NCBI GenBank assembly: GCA_963977525.1 | Contig: CAXBPC010000002.1 | Coordinates: forward strand, 124,001 to 188,000 | Direction: 5' to 3' | DNA from: Ancylomarina sp963977525 | GTDB lineage: Bacteria > Bacteroidota > Bacteroidia > Bacteroidales > Marinifilaceae | Length of the DNA: 64,000 bases | In this document: positions 8,697-16,909 of the stretch, in pieces | Layout: every line of letters starts with the position of its first letter | Position numbering within the stretch: the first letter of the stretch is position 1 | The notes under the pieces: generated by a model | Database searches by the model: none | The model's input: the letters and a program-made list of their open reading frames with translations, nothing else | Told to the model about the DNA's origin: nothing | Made by a program: the position numbers and the translations under genes

Positions 8697-9368
8697 ATGA
8701 AATTCAATACGATATCTCATTCAATTCTATTAATTATTACAATCGTTCTGTTCTCTTGTGGGAGCCAGAACACGCCCAAAGCTTTCAAACTACAAGCAGG
8801 TGATCTCCTTTTTCAGGATTTAGATGGAAGTTCTTTATCTGATGCCATTGAAGATGTGACGGCTGAAGAAAAGGCCTTAAGTTTTTCTCATGTGGGGATA
8901 GCAGTTTCTGGAGGTAAAGAAGAGATATTGATTTTAGAAGCTATAGGTGAGGCTGTGCAATATACCTCATTGGATAGTTTTTTAACTAGAAGCTTGAATG
9001 CGGATAGAATGCCAAAAGTTCGTGTTGCTCGCTTAAATAAAAAGCATCAATTACGAATTGTTAAAGCTGTATCATACGGTAGAAGTTTGATTGGATTTCC
9101 GTATGATCCGACTTATTTGATGTCCGATTCAACTTATTACTGCTCTGAATTAATATACGAGATGTTTAAACACTCTGGTGATGGATCAGAAATTTTCAAG
9201 TTGGACGCTATGACATTTAAAGATGCTAAGACTGGTGAATTCCATCCTGCTTGGGTCAAGCACTACGAAGATATGGGTATTGAAATTCCAGAAGGGAAGC
9301 TTGGTTGTAATCCTAATGGCATGTCTACATCCAAAGAAATAGAATGGGTTTTCGATTACAGTAAATAA
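8697..9368 (+). CDS. YiiX-like lipoprotein, permuted NlpC/P60 (papain-like) hydrolase
   Basis: From the ATG at 8697 the protein has 223 residues and a lipoprotein signal ending in VLFSC, so it is probably anchored in the outer or inner membrane. The body has the layout of the YiiX/YebB permuted papain-like family: GDLLFQD, then SHVGIAV carrying the putative catalytic His, and YYCSELIYEMF carrying the putative catalytic Cys. Relatives cleave or transacylate peptide or lipid amide/ester bonds, possibly in the cell wall; the exact substrate is unknown. A longer start with TTG at 8652 is possible but would bury the signal peptide, so the internal ATG is preferred. Confidence 0.75.
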   Translation: MKFNTISHSILLIITIVLFSCGSQNTPKAFKLQAGDLLFQDLDGSSLSDAIEDVTAEEKALSFSHVGIAVSGGKEEILILEAIGEAVQYTSLDSFLTRSLNADRMPKVRVARLNKKHQLRIVKAVSYGRSLIGFPYDPTYLMSDSTYYCSELIYEMFKHSGDGSEIFKLDAMTFKDAKTGEFHPAWVKHYEDMGIEIPEGKLGCNPNGMSTSKEIEWVFDYSK

Positions 9369-9388
9369 AGAAAATCAAATGATTTGTT

Positions 9389-9413
9389 AGTAGAGACGCG
9401 ATTTATCGCGTCT
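9389..9413. repeat. REP-like hairpin with AGACGCGAT arms
   Basis: AGACGCGAT (9394-9402) and ATCGCGTCT (9405-9413) form a perfect 9-bp stem, preceded by GTAG. A near copy, with one extra G, occurs at 20463-20487 after the CYTH gene. The hairpin sits 34 bases upstream of the AddB-like start. Confidence 0.5.
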
Positions 9414-9446
9414 GAATTAAAATTTAAACACACATCTTCAATATAT

Positions 9447-12314
9447 ATGTCCTCATTTTTAAAAGAAGTAACAAACGAATTAGATACACGATACGGCAAG
9501 CAATTATCAAATTGTTTGTTAGTGTTTCCAAACCGCCGTGCTGGCCTATTCTTCACTAAATATTTGAATGAGTTGGTTTCCAAACCGATGTTTTCACCAG
9601 AGATTCTCACCATTAATGATCTGATTAAAAAATGGTCGCCTCTTATGGTTGAGGATAATTTGGCCCTTTTGTGCCGATTGTATAAAACCTATTGCTCTGT
9701 TACAAAGTCTGAAGAAACTTTTGATGAGTTCTACCATTGGGGTGAAATGATTTTGGGTGATTTCGATGACTTGGATAAGTATCGTGTTGATGCGAAACAT
9801 TTGTTTCAAAACTTAGCAGATGAAAAGGAGATTGAAAATATCTTCGATTATTTGGACGAAGAGCAGATAGAAGCTATTCGTTCTTTTTGGAGCACATTCA
9901 ACCCTGATAAATTATCGGAGCATCAACATCAGTTTGTATCAGTTTGGGAATCTTTATTTACCATTTACTCTAATTTGCGAAATGAGTTAGAAAGCGAAGG
10001 CTTATCGTATGAAGGGATGGCAAGTCGATTGGTCGTTGATCGATTGGAGAACAAAGACATTGAAATTAATTACGAGAAAATTATATTTGCTGGATTCAAC
10101 GCTTTAAATAGGTGTGAAAAGGATATTTTCACTTGTTTGAAGGAAAGAGAGCAAGCTGAATTCTATTGGGATTACGATGAGTCATATGTGAAAAACCCTT
10201 ATCACGAAGCAGGCTTATTTATGCGTGATAACTTAAGAAAATATCCATCGCCAAAGAGTCAAATATCTTTTAAGAATATTGTTGCTGAAAGAACAGCCAT
10301 CGAGTTTATTTCACTTTCATCAGAAGTGGGACAGGCTAAGTTTGCTCATAAATTTTTGAAGGAATATGCCGAACAGAAAGAGGTGAATTTAGAAGAAACA
10401 GCCGTTATATTGGCTGATGAAGAACTTCTTTTACCTGTGCTGAATTCTATCCCAAAAAATGTTGAGCATGTGAATGTGACCATGGGATACCCTGCTAAGA
10501 ACACGCCTGTAGCAAGCTTGTTAGGCTTAATTATCGATTTGCAAAAAGGGGGACGTAAGCAGGGGCGAGATTTTGTGTTTCATCATAAACAGGTTTTAGC
10601 ACTTCTAAACCATCAATATCTAAATGCCATTAATCCTGAATTGGCAGAAAGCTTAGCACAGCAAATCATAAAGAGTAATTGGGTACATGTCAATCGCGAA
10701 ATGCTAGTTGGCGATCCAGTTCTGGAAAAACTATTTGAGCCCTTAAAATCTGTAGAACAGGTTTCTGCATATTTGCTCGATTTATTACAGGCCATCTATA
10801 AGAATCTTGATCTGGATAAAGAAGATGAGGGAAGGTTAGATAAAATTGAGCGAGAATATATTTATCATTTATTTTTAGCAATCAAACGATTGACTGGCCT
10901 ACTGGATCAGCATAAGATCGAGATTAAACTTGATACTTTCTATCGACTTTTGGATAAGATGATTCAAAGCTTAAGTATTCCTTTCGAAGGGGAACCATTG
11001 GCAGGTTTGCAGGTGATGGGTATATTGGAAACACGATTACTAGATTTTAAGAGGATTATTGTCTTGTCGATGAATGAGGGCAAGTTGCCTAAAACGGGGA
11101 CTTCCAATTCATTTGTTCCCTATCATTTACGTCAAGGTTTTGGCATGCCTACTATCGATCATCAGGATGCTATTTTTGCCTATTATTTTTATCGCCTAAT
11201 TCAGAGGCCCGAGGAGATAAAGTTATTGTACAGCACACAAAGTGATGGGATACGAACAGGCGAAATGAGTCGCTTCCTTTATCAATTAAAATATGAATCG
11301 GTATTTAAAATTGAAGAAAAACATCCTTCACACGATATTGTAATTACCAATGCTAATCCAATTAGTATAGCGAAGAATGAAAGAATATTAAAACAACTAA
11401 ATGAGTATTGTGGAGCGGATAAGCGAAGCTTCTCACCATCAGCCTTAAATTCGTATATGGGCTGTAACTTAAGGTTCTATTACCGCTATTTGGCAGGGAT
11501 GCGAGAACCTGATGCCATTCTTGAAGAGATTGATCCGCCTATGTTTGGGAACTTATTTCACCAGGCAATGGAGAAACTCTACGAGCCCTATGTTGGTAAG
11601 ACAATAAGTAAGGCTGATTTAGAAGGATTAAGAAAAAATAAAAAGGTGCAAACCAAGGTTCTGGAAGATGCTTTTAAAGAGCTTTATTTCAATTTAGATA
11701 AAGAGAAAATTGTAGAGGTAAGCGGTAGAAATCGTCTGATATTTGATATTATCTTAAAATTTATCGATCGATTACTTAAAGTTGATTCCGAATCCGCTCC
11801 ATTTAAGATGATAGCGGTTGAAGGACGATATAAGATACAAGTTCCATTAAAATCAGATGGAAGAAAAGTTAATATCGCTGGAATAATTGATAGAGTCGAT
11901 CAAGTTGATAATACAGTTCGAGTAATTGACTACAAAACGGGCGCTGCAGAGCTTATCTTTAAGGATGTAGAATCGTTATTTGAATCAGGAAATAAGAAAA
12001 GAAACAAGGCCGCATTTCAGACCTTATTGTATTGCTTGTTTTACGATATGGAACACGGCGATGATTTGGCTATCTCACCTAATGTATATGGATTGAAGTC
12101 GATTTTTAATTCGAAATTTTCAAGTGTGCTTGAGCAAAAGGAGGGGAGAGCTAAAGGTATTCCAGTTGGTAGCTATTTAGCGTACAAGCAGGAATTTTTA
12201 GATGGCTTTACTGATCTTTTGGAAGAGATATTTAATCCTGCAATCCCATTCACACAGGTAGAGGATGTTGATGTTTGTAGAACTTGTCCTTATATTGAGC
12301 TTTGTCACAGATAA
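9447..12314 (+). CDS. AddB-like PD-(D/E)XK nuclease with inactive helicase domain and Fe-S cluster
   Basis: From the ATG at 9447 this is a protein of about 955 residues. The first 650 residues resemble a superfamily I helicase without a clear Walker A (CLLVFPNRRAGLFF in its place). The C-terminal 270 residues form a RecB-type nuclease: GIIDRVDQVDNTVRVIDYKTG supplies the metal-binding Asp and the D-Y-K triad. Cys residues in YMGCNLRFYYRYL and in CRTCPYIELC at the very end give the four ligands of an AddB-style 4Fe-4S cluster. AddB works with AddA in double-strand break processing; no AddA is present nearby, so its partner must lie elsewhere. The start 9384 would add 21 residues of repeat-derived sequence and is rejected. 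Confidence 0.82.
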   Translation: MSSFLKEVTNELDTRYGKQLSNCLLVFPNRRAGLFFTKYLNELVSKPMFSPEILTINDLIKKWSPLMVEDNLALLCRLYKTYCSVTKSEETFDEFYHWGEMILGDFDDLDKYRVDAKHLFQNLADEKEIENIFDYLDEEQIEAIRSFWSTFNPDKLSEHQHQFVSVWESLFTIYSNLRNELESEGLSYEGMASRLVVDRLENKDIEINYEKIIFAGFNALNRCEKDIFTCLKEREQAEFYWDYDESYVKNPYHEAGLFMRDNLRKYPSPKSQISFKNIVAERTAIEFISLSSEVGQAKFAHKFLKEYAEQKEVNLEETAVILADEELLLPVLNSIPKNVEHVNVTMGYPAKNTPVASLLGLIIDLQKGGRKQGRDFVFHHKQVLALLNHQYLNAINPELAESLAQQIIKSNWVHVNREMLVGDPVLEKLFEPLKSVEQVSAYLLDLLQAIYKNLDLDKEDEGRLDKIEREYIYHLFLAIKRLTGLLDQHKIEIKLDTFYRLLDKMIQSLSIPFEGEPLAGLQVMGILETRLLDFKRIIVLSMNEGKLPKTGTSNSFVPYHLRQGFGMPTIDHQDAIFAYYFYRLIQRPEEIKLLYSTQSDGIRTGEMSRFLYQLKYESVFKIEEKHPSHDIVITNANPISIAKNERILKQLNEYCGADKRSFSPSALNSYMGCNLRFYYRYLAGMREPDAILEEIDPPMFGNLFHQAMEKLYEPYVGKTISKADLEGLRKNKKVQTKVLEDAFKELYFNLDKEKIVEVSGRNRLIFDIILKFIDRLLKVDSESAPFKMIAVEGRYKIQVPLKSDGRKVNIAGIIDRVDQVDNTVRVIDYKTGAAELIFKDVESLFESGNKKRNKAAFQTLLYCLFYDMEHGDDLAISPNVYGLKSIFNSKFSSVLEQKEGRAKGIPVGSYLAYKQEFLDGFTDLLEEIFNPAIPFTQVEDVDVCRTCPYIELCHR

Positions 12315-12344
12315 AATTTGCTTAAGATTTTAAACTATCAGATC

Positions 12345-14282
12345 ATGCAACGCATTATTTTAATCAGTCTTCTTTTGAGTTTCACTCTTGGACTATCGGC
12401 ACAGAAGAAATACGCTTCTGAAGATAAGAAAGCTATCAAGTTCTACCAGAAAGCTCAAGAGTCGATCAAGCTGAGAAATTCAGATGAGGCATTATCTTTT
12501 TTAATGAAAGCTTTAGAAAGAGATAATCGTTTTATGGAAGCTCTTTTGTTCTCGGCAGATCTTTATAGTGACAAAGGGGATGATCAAAAAGTGATTGATA
12601 TGTATGAGCAAGCTATCGTCATTAATCCTAACTTTTTCCCCAATGCGATGTTTAACTTGGCTAATGCATATTTAAAGGGCGGCAAGTATGAGAAGGCATC
12701 AGAAAGCTATAGAGCTTTTTTGAATCTGAATAAAATATCTGCTAGGAACCGAAATTTGAGTTTACACAAGTTAAAGTGCTGTGAGTTTGCTTTAGACGCT
12801 CTAAAAAATCCGAAGAAATTGAATGCTGTAGGTGTTAGCGATTCTATAAATACGAAGGCCGATGAATATTGGCCAAGCCTAACAGCCGATGAGCAAACCT
12901 TAATTTTCACACGTTTAATTCCAACAGGAAGAATAGGTCGGAATCAGAAGGAAATTTTTCAGGAAGATTTGTGGTATTCTGAGCGTGGGAATGATACTTG
13001 GTCGAACTCTAAAGCTCTATCAGAAGCAATTAATACAAGAAAGAACGAAGGTGCACAAAGTATTACTGCCGATGGGCGTTATATGTATTTTACGGCTAGT
13101 GCTAGAGAAGATGGAAGAGGTCGTTGTGATATTTATTATTCAAAAAAAGTAGGCAATACATGGTCTGCACCTATAAATTGTGGTGCCAATGTGAATACAA
13201 GAGCATGGGAAGCACAGCCAAGTATTTCTTCCGATGGAAGGAGCCTTTATTTTGTGAGTAATCGCAAATCTGGCAAAGGGAAAATGGATATTTGGAAATC
13301 GAATTTAATCGAGATTTTAGATGATGGAAAACAGCGATGGTCTAAGGCTGAGAATTTAAATATAAACACATCTGAAAATGAGATGTCGCCCTTTATACAC
13401 GCAAGTAATGACTATCTCGTGTTTGCTTCTGATGGTTTGGTAGGAATGGGCGCTTACGATTTATATCAAATTGATAGATCAGCAGATGAGAATTGGTCTC
13501 AACCTAAAAACCTATCATATCCTATTAATACCCACAATGATGAAATTGGTTTAATCATTAATGCCAAAGGTGATAAAGGTTATTTTTCATCAGATAGAGT
13601 AGTAGATAATGGACGTGATATTTATGAATTTGATATGCCATTGGAATTGCATCCTCCGAAGGTTAATTACCTCAAAGGCTATGTTAACGATGATGAAAAT
13701 AAGAAACCTCTAGAAGCTTCATTAATCGTACTTGATTTAGATTCACGAGATACAATTGCTTATTCAAAATCTGATAGAAAATTAGGTTCATATCTTGTTT
13801 GTTTGCCTGAAGGGAAAGATTATTTGTTTCATGCTGAGGCAGATGGTTATTTATTCTTTTCAGATCATTTTCAAATGAAAGAACGAGTTGGTAAGCAAGC
13901 TCAGAAGAAAGATATTGCTTTAAAGGCAATTCGTGTAGGAGAGGAAGTTGTTCTAAAGAATATCTTCTTTGAAACAGATTCATGGGAGATTAAATCTGAA
14001 TCGGAAAGTGAGCTCAACAGCCTTTATGAATTCCTTATCTTGAATAGAAGTATCTATATCGAACTTTCAGGTCATACCGATAACACAGGTTCTGATACTA
14101 AGAATAAAACCTTGTCGGAAAATCGAGCAAAAGCAGTTTATTCCACTTTAATTGGAAGAGGGATTCCAGAGAATCGCTTGACTTATAAAGGTTACGCTGC
14201 TACTAAGCCAATTAGAGATAATACAAGTGAAGAAGGAAAGGCGATGAACCGTCGAACCGAATTTAAAGTCATAAAGAAATAG
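12345..14282 (+). CDS. PorE-like outer membrane protein: TPR, PD40 propeller, CRD and OmpA domain
   Basis: From the ATG at 12345 (645 residues) the order is: signal peptide (MQRIILISLLLSFTLGLSAQ), TPR repeats to about residue 140, a WD40-like PD40 beta-propeller (repeats such as DEYWPSLTADEQTLIF, EAQPSISSDGRSLYFVS, NDEIGLIINAKGDKGYF), a carboxypeptidase-regulatory-like fold (YLKGYVNDDENKKPLEAS), and a C-terminal OmpA domain with SGHTDNTGSD and NRRTEFKV. This order is that of Porphyromonas PorE, a type IX secretion component that binds peptidoglycan. PorE is a lipoprotein; here no lipobox is seen, so function as PorE itself is an inference. It follows the nuclease gene within 30 bp. Confidence 0.8.
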   Translation: MQRIILISLLLSFTLGLSAQKKYASEDKKAIKFYQKAQESIKLRNSDEALSFLMKALERDNRFMEALLFSADLYSDKGDDQKVIDMYEQAIVINPNFFPNAMFNLANAYLKGGKYEKASESYRAFLNLNKISARNRNLSLHKLKCCEFALDALKNPKKLNAVGVSDSINTKADEYWPSLTADEQTLIFTRLIPTGRIGRNQKEIFQEDLWYSERGNDTWSNSKALSEAINTRKNEGAQSITADGRYMYFTASAREDGRGRCDIYYSKKVGNTWSAPINCGANVNTRAWEAQPSISSDGRSLYFVSNRKSGKGKMDIWKSNLIEILDDGKQRWSKAENLNINTSENEMSPFIHASNDYLVFASDGLVGMGAYDLYQIDRSADENWSQPKNLSYPINTHNDEIGLIINAKGDKGYFSSDRVVDNGRDIYEFDMPLELHPPKVNYLKGYVNDDENKKPLEASLIVLDLDSRDTIAYSKSDRKLGSYLVCLPEGKDYLFHAEADGYLFFSDHFQMKERVGKQAQKKDIALKAIRVGEEVVLKNIFFETDSWEIKSESESELNSLYEFLILNRSIYIELSGHTDNTGSDTKNKTLSENRAKAVYSTLIGRGIPENRLTYKGYAATKPIRDNTSEEGKAMNRRTEFKVIKK

Positions 14283-14305
14283 AATTACATTTTAAAATAT
14301 AAGCC

Positions 14306-15436
14306 ATGCAACCGATATATCTAGATTATAATGCCACAACACCTATCGCAAAAGAAGTTGCAGATGAGATGAAACCCTATTTGTATGATTATTTTGGGAA
14401 CCCTTCTAGTTCTCACACCTACGGTAGGGCATGTAAAAAAGCAGTGGAGAAGGGGCGTAAACAGTTGGCAGTTTTGCTCAATTGCGAATCTTCGGAAGTG
14501 ATATTCACAAGTGGTGGAACGGAGTCGAATAATTATGCTTTAAAAGGCTATGCTTTTGCAAATAGAAGTAAAGGAAATCATATCATCACTTCTTCAATAG
14601 AGCATCCTGCTGTTAGTGAGGTTTGTAAATACCTAGAATCCGAAGGCTTTGAAGTGACCTATCTACCTGTTGATGGCACAGGACGTATCCAAGTTTCTGA
14701 TTTGGAAGCGGCAATTCGTCCAGAAACGATTTTAATCTCGGTGATGTATGCTAATAACGAAGTAGGAACACTTCAACCCATTTCTGAGATAAGTGAGTTG
14801 GCTAAAAAGCATGGAATTGTAGTACATTCTGATTGTGCTCAGGCCGTAGGGAAAGTTCCTGTTGACATTCAAGAATTGGGTGTTGATTTGCTGACTATTG
14901 CAGGCCATAAATTTTATGGACCTAAAGGGATTGGAGCTTTGTATATAGGCAAGGGAATTGAATTACAAAAGTTAATGCATGGAGCTGATCATGAAAATAA
15001 CCTAAGAGCAGGAACCGAGAATGTTTTGGAAATTGTGGGTTTGGGTAGGGCAGCCAAACTAGCTAAAGCCAATTTGCAAACGAGTTTCGTTCACGATAAA
15101 TCTTTGGTTAATCGGTTAAAACAAGCTTTATCAATTCTTGATGATATCCAGTTTAATGGCAATACGGACTTCTGTTTGCCTAACACTTTGAGTGTATCTT
15201 TTAAAAATATTGAAGCAAATACGCTTCTATCAAATTTACCTCAAGTAGCCGCATCAGCTGGTGCAGCTTGTCATACCGATTCAATTTCGGTATCAGCAAC
15301 ATTGGCAGCCATGCAATTAGATAAAGCTTATGCCATGGGCACTGTTCGTTTCTCCGTGGGAAAGTATAGCACCGAAGAGGAAATTGATCAGGCAGCAGAA
15401 GCTATTGTTGAAGCTGTTCAAAAATTAAGAGAATAA
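14306..15436 (+). CDS. NifS/IscS-type cysteine desulfurase with selenocysteine-lyase-like active-site loop
   Basis: This 376-residue PLP enzyme has the class V aminotransferase layout: YLDYNATTP at the start, SGGTESNN, SIEHPAV, HSDCAQAVGK, and the PLP lysine in AGHKFYGPKG (K202). The catalytic Cys is C322 in ASAGAACHTDSISVS, followed by TVRFSVGKYSTEEEID. Most IscS/NifS proteins have a GSACxS loop; the GAACH form with this spacing resembles mammalian selenocysteine lyase. The enzyme could therefore release selenium from selenocysteine, sulfur from cysteine, or both. There is no iscU or other Fe-S gene beside it. The next gene, a methyltransferase, begins one base after the stop, so they are co-expressed. 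Confidence 0.85.
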   Translation: MQPIYLDYNATTPIAKEVADEMKPYLYDYFGNPSSSHTYGRACKKAVEKGRKQLAVLLNCESSEVIFTSGGTESNNYALKGYAFANRSKGNHIITSSIEHPAVSEVCKYLESEGFEVTYLPVDGTGRIQVSDLEAAIRPETILISVMYANNEVGTLQPISEISELAKKHGIVVHSDCAQAVGKVPVDIQELGVDLLTIAGHKFYGPKGIGALYIGKGIELQKLMHGADHENNLRAGTENVLEIVGLGRAAKLAKANLQTSFVHDKSLVNRLKQALSILDDIQFNGNTDFCLPNTLSVSFKNIEANTLLSNLPQVAASAGAACHTDSISVSATLAAMQLDKAYAMGTVRFSVGKYSTEEEIDQAAEAIVEAVQKLRE

Positions 15437-15437
15437 G

Positions 15438-16046
15438 ATGGCAAAATCACAAAGTGAAATGTGGGACGAACGCTATGCAAGCGAAAGCTTTGTTTATGGC
15501 ATTAAACCGAATGAGTTCTTTAAGGAGGAACTGCTGAAATTGAAAGTTGGTCGTGTATTATTACCAGCTGAGGGAGAAGGTAGGAATGCTGTTTTTGCAG
15601 CAAGCCAGTCGTGGGAAGTTTTAGCTTTTGACCAAAGCAAAGAAGGCCGATTGAAAGCTCTCAATTTGGCAAAAGAAAATAAGCTTGAGATTAATTATGA
15701 GGTCGCTGGCTTTGAGAATTTCAATTCTGAAAACGAAAGCTTCGATTGCATTGCTCTGATTTATGCTCATGTGTCGGAAGATAAAAGGAAGGTATACCAT
15801 CAATTGATTTCGACATATTTAAAGCCTGGTGGTATTTTAATCCTAGAAGGATTTTCAAAAAAACAATTGGGTAAGGAATCTGGAGGACCAAGACAGGAGT
15901 CTATGTTGTTTTCGAAGGAAAACTTGTTGGACGATTTTTCAGATATAGAAATGATAAGCCTTCAAGAAGTGGAAGTAGAACTTTCAGAAGGAGAATTTCA
16001 CCAAGGTCTAGCTTCTGTGATCAGATATGTAGGAAAGAAAGTTTAA
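15438..16046 (+). CDS. Class I SAM-dependent methyltransferase (TehB/thiopurine methyltransferase-like)
   Basis: The 202-residue protein begins MWDERYASESFVYGIKPNEF, a start typical of small TehB/TPMT-like methyltransferases. The SAM-binding motif I is VLLPAEGEGRNAVFAA (about residues 40-55) and the post-motif II strand is FDCIALIYAHV. Proteins of this type methylate small molecules, including tellurite, selenite or thiols; the substrate here is not shown. It starts one base after the cysteine-desulfurase stop, which hints at chalcogen handling (inference). No membrane segment or extra domain is visible. Confidence 0.8.
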   Translation: MAKSQSEMWDERYASESFVYGIKPNEFFKEELLKLKVGRVLLPAEGEGRNAVFAASQSWEVLAFDQSKEGRLKALNLAKENKLEINYEVAGFENFNSENESFDCIALIYAHVSEDKRKVYHQLISTYLKPGGILILEGFSKKQLGKESGGPRQESMLFSKENLLDDFSDIEMISLQEVEVELSEGEFHQGLASVIRYVGKKV

Positions 16047-16181
16047 TTTCACGCAAAGTGCGCAAAGGAAAATCACATGAACGCGAAGATTTTGTAATTT
16101 GACCTGATGTCTTTGCGAATTTTGCGGTCTCGATTAGCGGGAATCTTAGGGTCCCGAGAGTTTTCGGGATTGCGAGAGGTT
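16047..16181. repeat. Intergenic repeat with CGCAAAG inverted words and a CCCGAGA hairpin
   Basis: ACGCAAAGTGCGCAAAGG (from about 16050) is mirrored by CTTTGCGAATTTTGCG (16110-16126), giving an imperfect long inverted repeat. A second small hairpin, CCCGAGAGTTTTCGGGA, follows at 16153-16169. It has the look of dispersed Bacteroidota repeats and no coding content. Confidence 0.4.
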
Positions 16182-16409
16182 TTATTTTGAAAACGAGAGT
16201 ATAAGTTCTTCTGCAAACTTAGTTGAGTTATTCATCAGGTTCTCATTTATGCTTCTCATTTTATCCAAATGGAAGGTTTGGTTCTCTATTTGAAGCTCAA
16301 ATCGAATTTCGCCATTCATATTCTTTAGAGACTTGATATTAGCTTTATTCTGAGCTGAAATTGAGAAATGACCCAGAATTAGAATAGAAATAATCAGGAA
16401 TATTCTCAT
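16182..16409 (-). CDS. Small secreted hypothetical protein
   Basis: From the ATG at 16409 the product has 75 residues: a clear signal peptide (MRIFLIISILILGHFSISAQ) followed by about 55 mature residues (NMNGEIRFELQIENQTFHL). I recognise no family. The signal peptide with the SxAQ cleavage site typical of Bacteroidota supports a real gene. An in-frame ATG at 16418 adds three residues; the later one gives a cleaner signal peptide. It is transcribed away from the GH3 gene and convergent to the methyltransferase. Confidence 0.5.
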   Translation of the reverse strand: MRIFLIISILILGHFSISAQNKANIKSLKNMNGEIRFELQIENQTFHLDKMRSINENLMNNSTKFAEELILSFSK

Positions 16410-16758
16410 TGCAGACACATTATGGTTAGAAATTGTATTTTTACCAAGACACTTTAACGTGCTTTCTACTTACGATAATTCCAAGATCATTCTTTCAATA
16501 TAAGGCTGTAAGTCTTGATATATATGTTATTAAAAAAGAGATATTCGAAAACGAACATTATGAACTTATGTTCAGTGTTGTGAACTTGACAAACTTGACA
16601 CTTGCATATGATGTGCTTATGGGATACTTTTACATATGAAGAGTAAAAAAGAGATGTAGTTTCCTTTTTTAACTTGGACATCTTTTAAGATGTTAAATTT
16701 GCATAATTAGTGCTTGTATCTTTAGATCGAGTTTTAAATATGGTTTAGTTGTAAGTAA

Positions 16759-16788
16759 TAAAAAAGGGGTCGTCAGCCCCTTTTTTTA
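16759..16788 (+). terminator. Stand-alone intrinsic terminator in a 500-bp gene-free stretch
   Basis: AAAAAGGGG (16761-16769) pairs with CCCCTTTTT (16777-16785) across a 7-nt loop, followed by more T. No convincing gene ends before it. A TATCTTTA box at 16717-16724 with TTTG at 16698-16701 (short 15-bp spacing) lies just upstream, so a very short transcript or a leader of the GH3 gene is possible. The rest of 16410-16909 shows only two overlapping open frames of 64-68 codons that lack protein-like character. Confidence 0.65.
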
Positions 16789-16909
16789 TTTTCCCCTTTT
16801 TTCCAATATTATTCTTGACATTCCTACTTTATTCTAATTGGGATTTCTATTTTTGTTAGTTACTACCAGAGATAGATAAATCGACACATCGTAAATCCCT
16901 TTTTCGAAT

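Noticed and set aside
16433..16681. Overlapping 68- and 64-codon frames on opposite strands
   Set aside because: Both are low-complexity, AT-driven and mutually overlapping, with no family resemblance.
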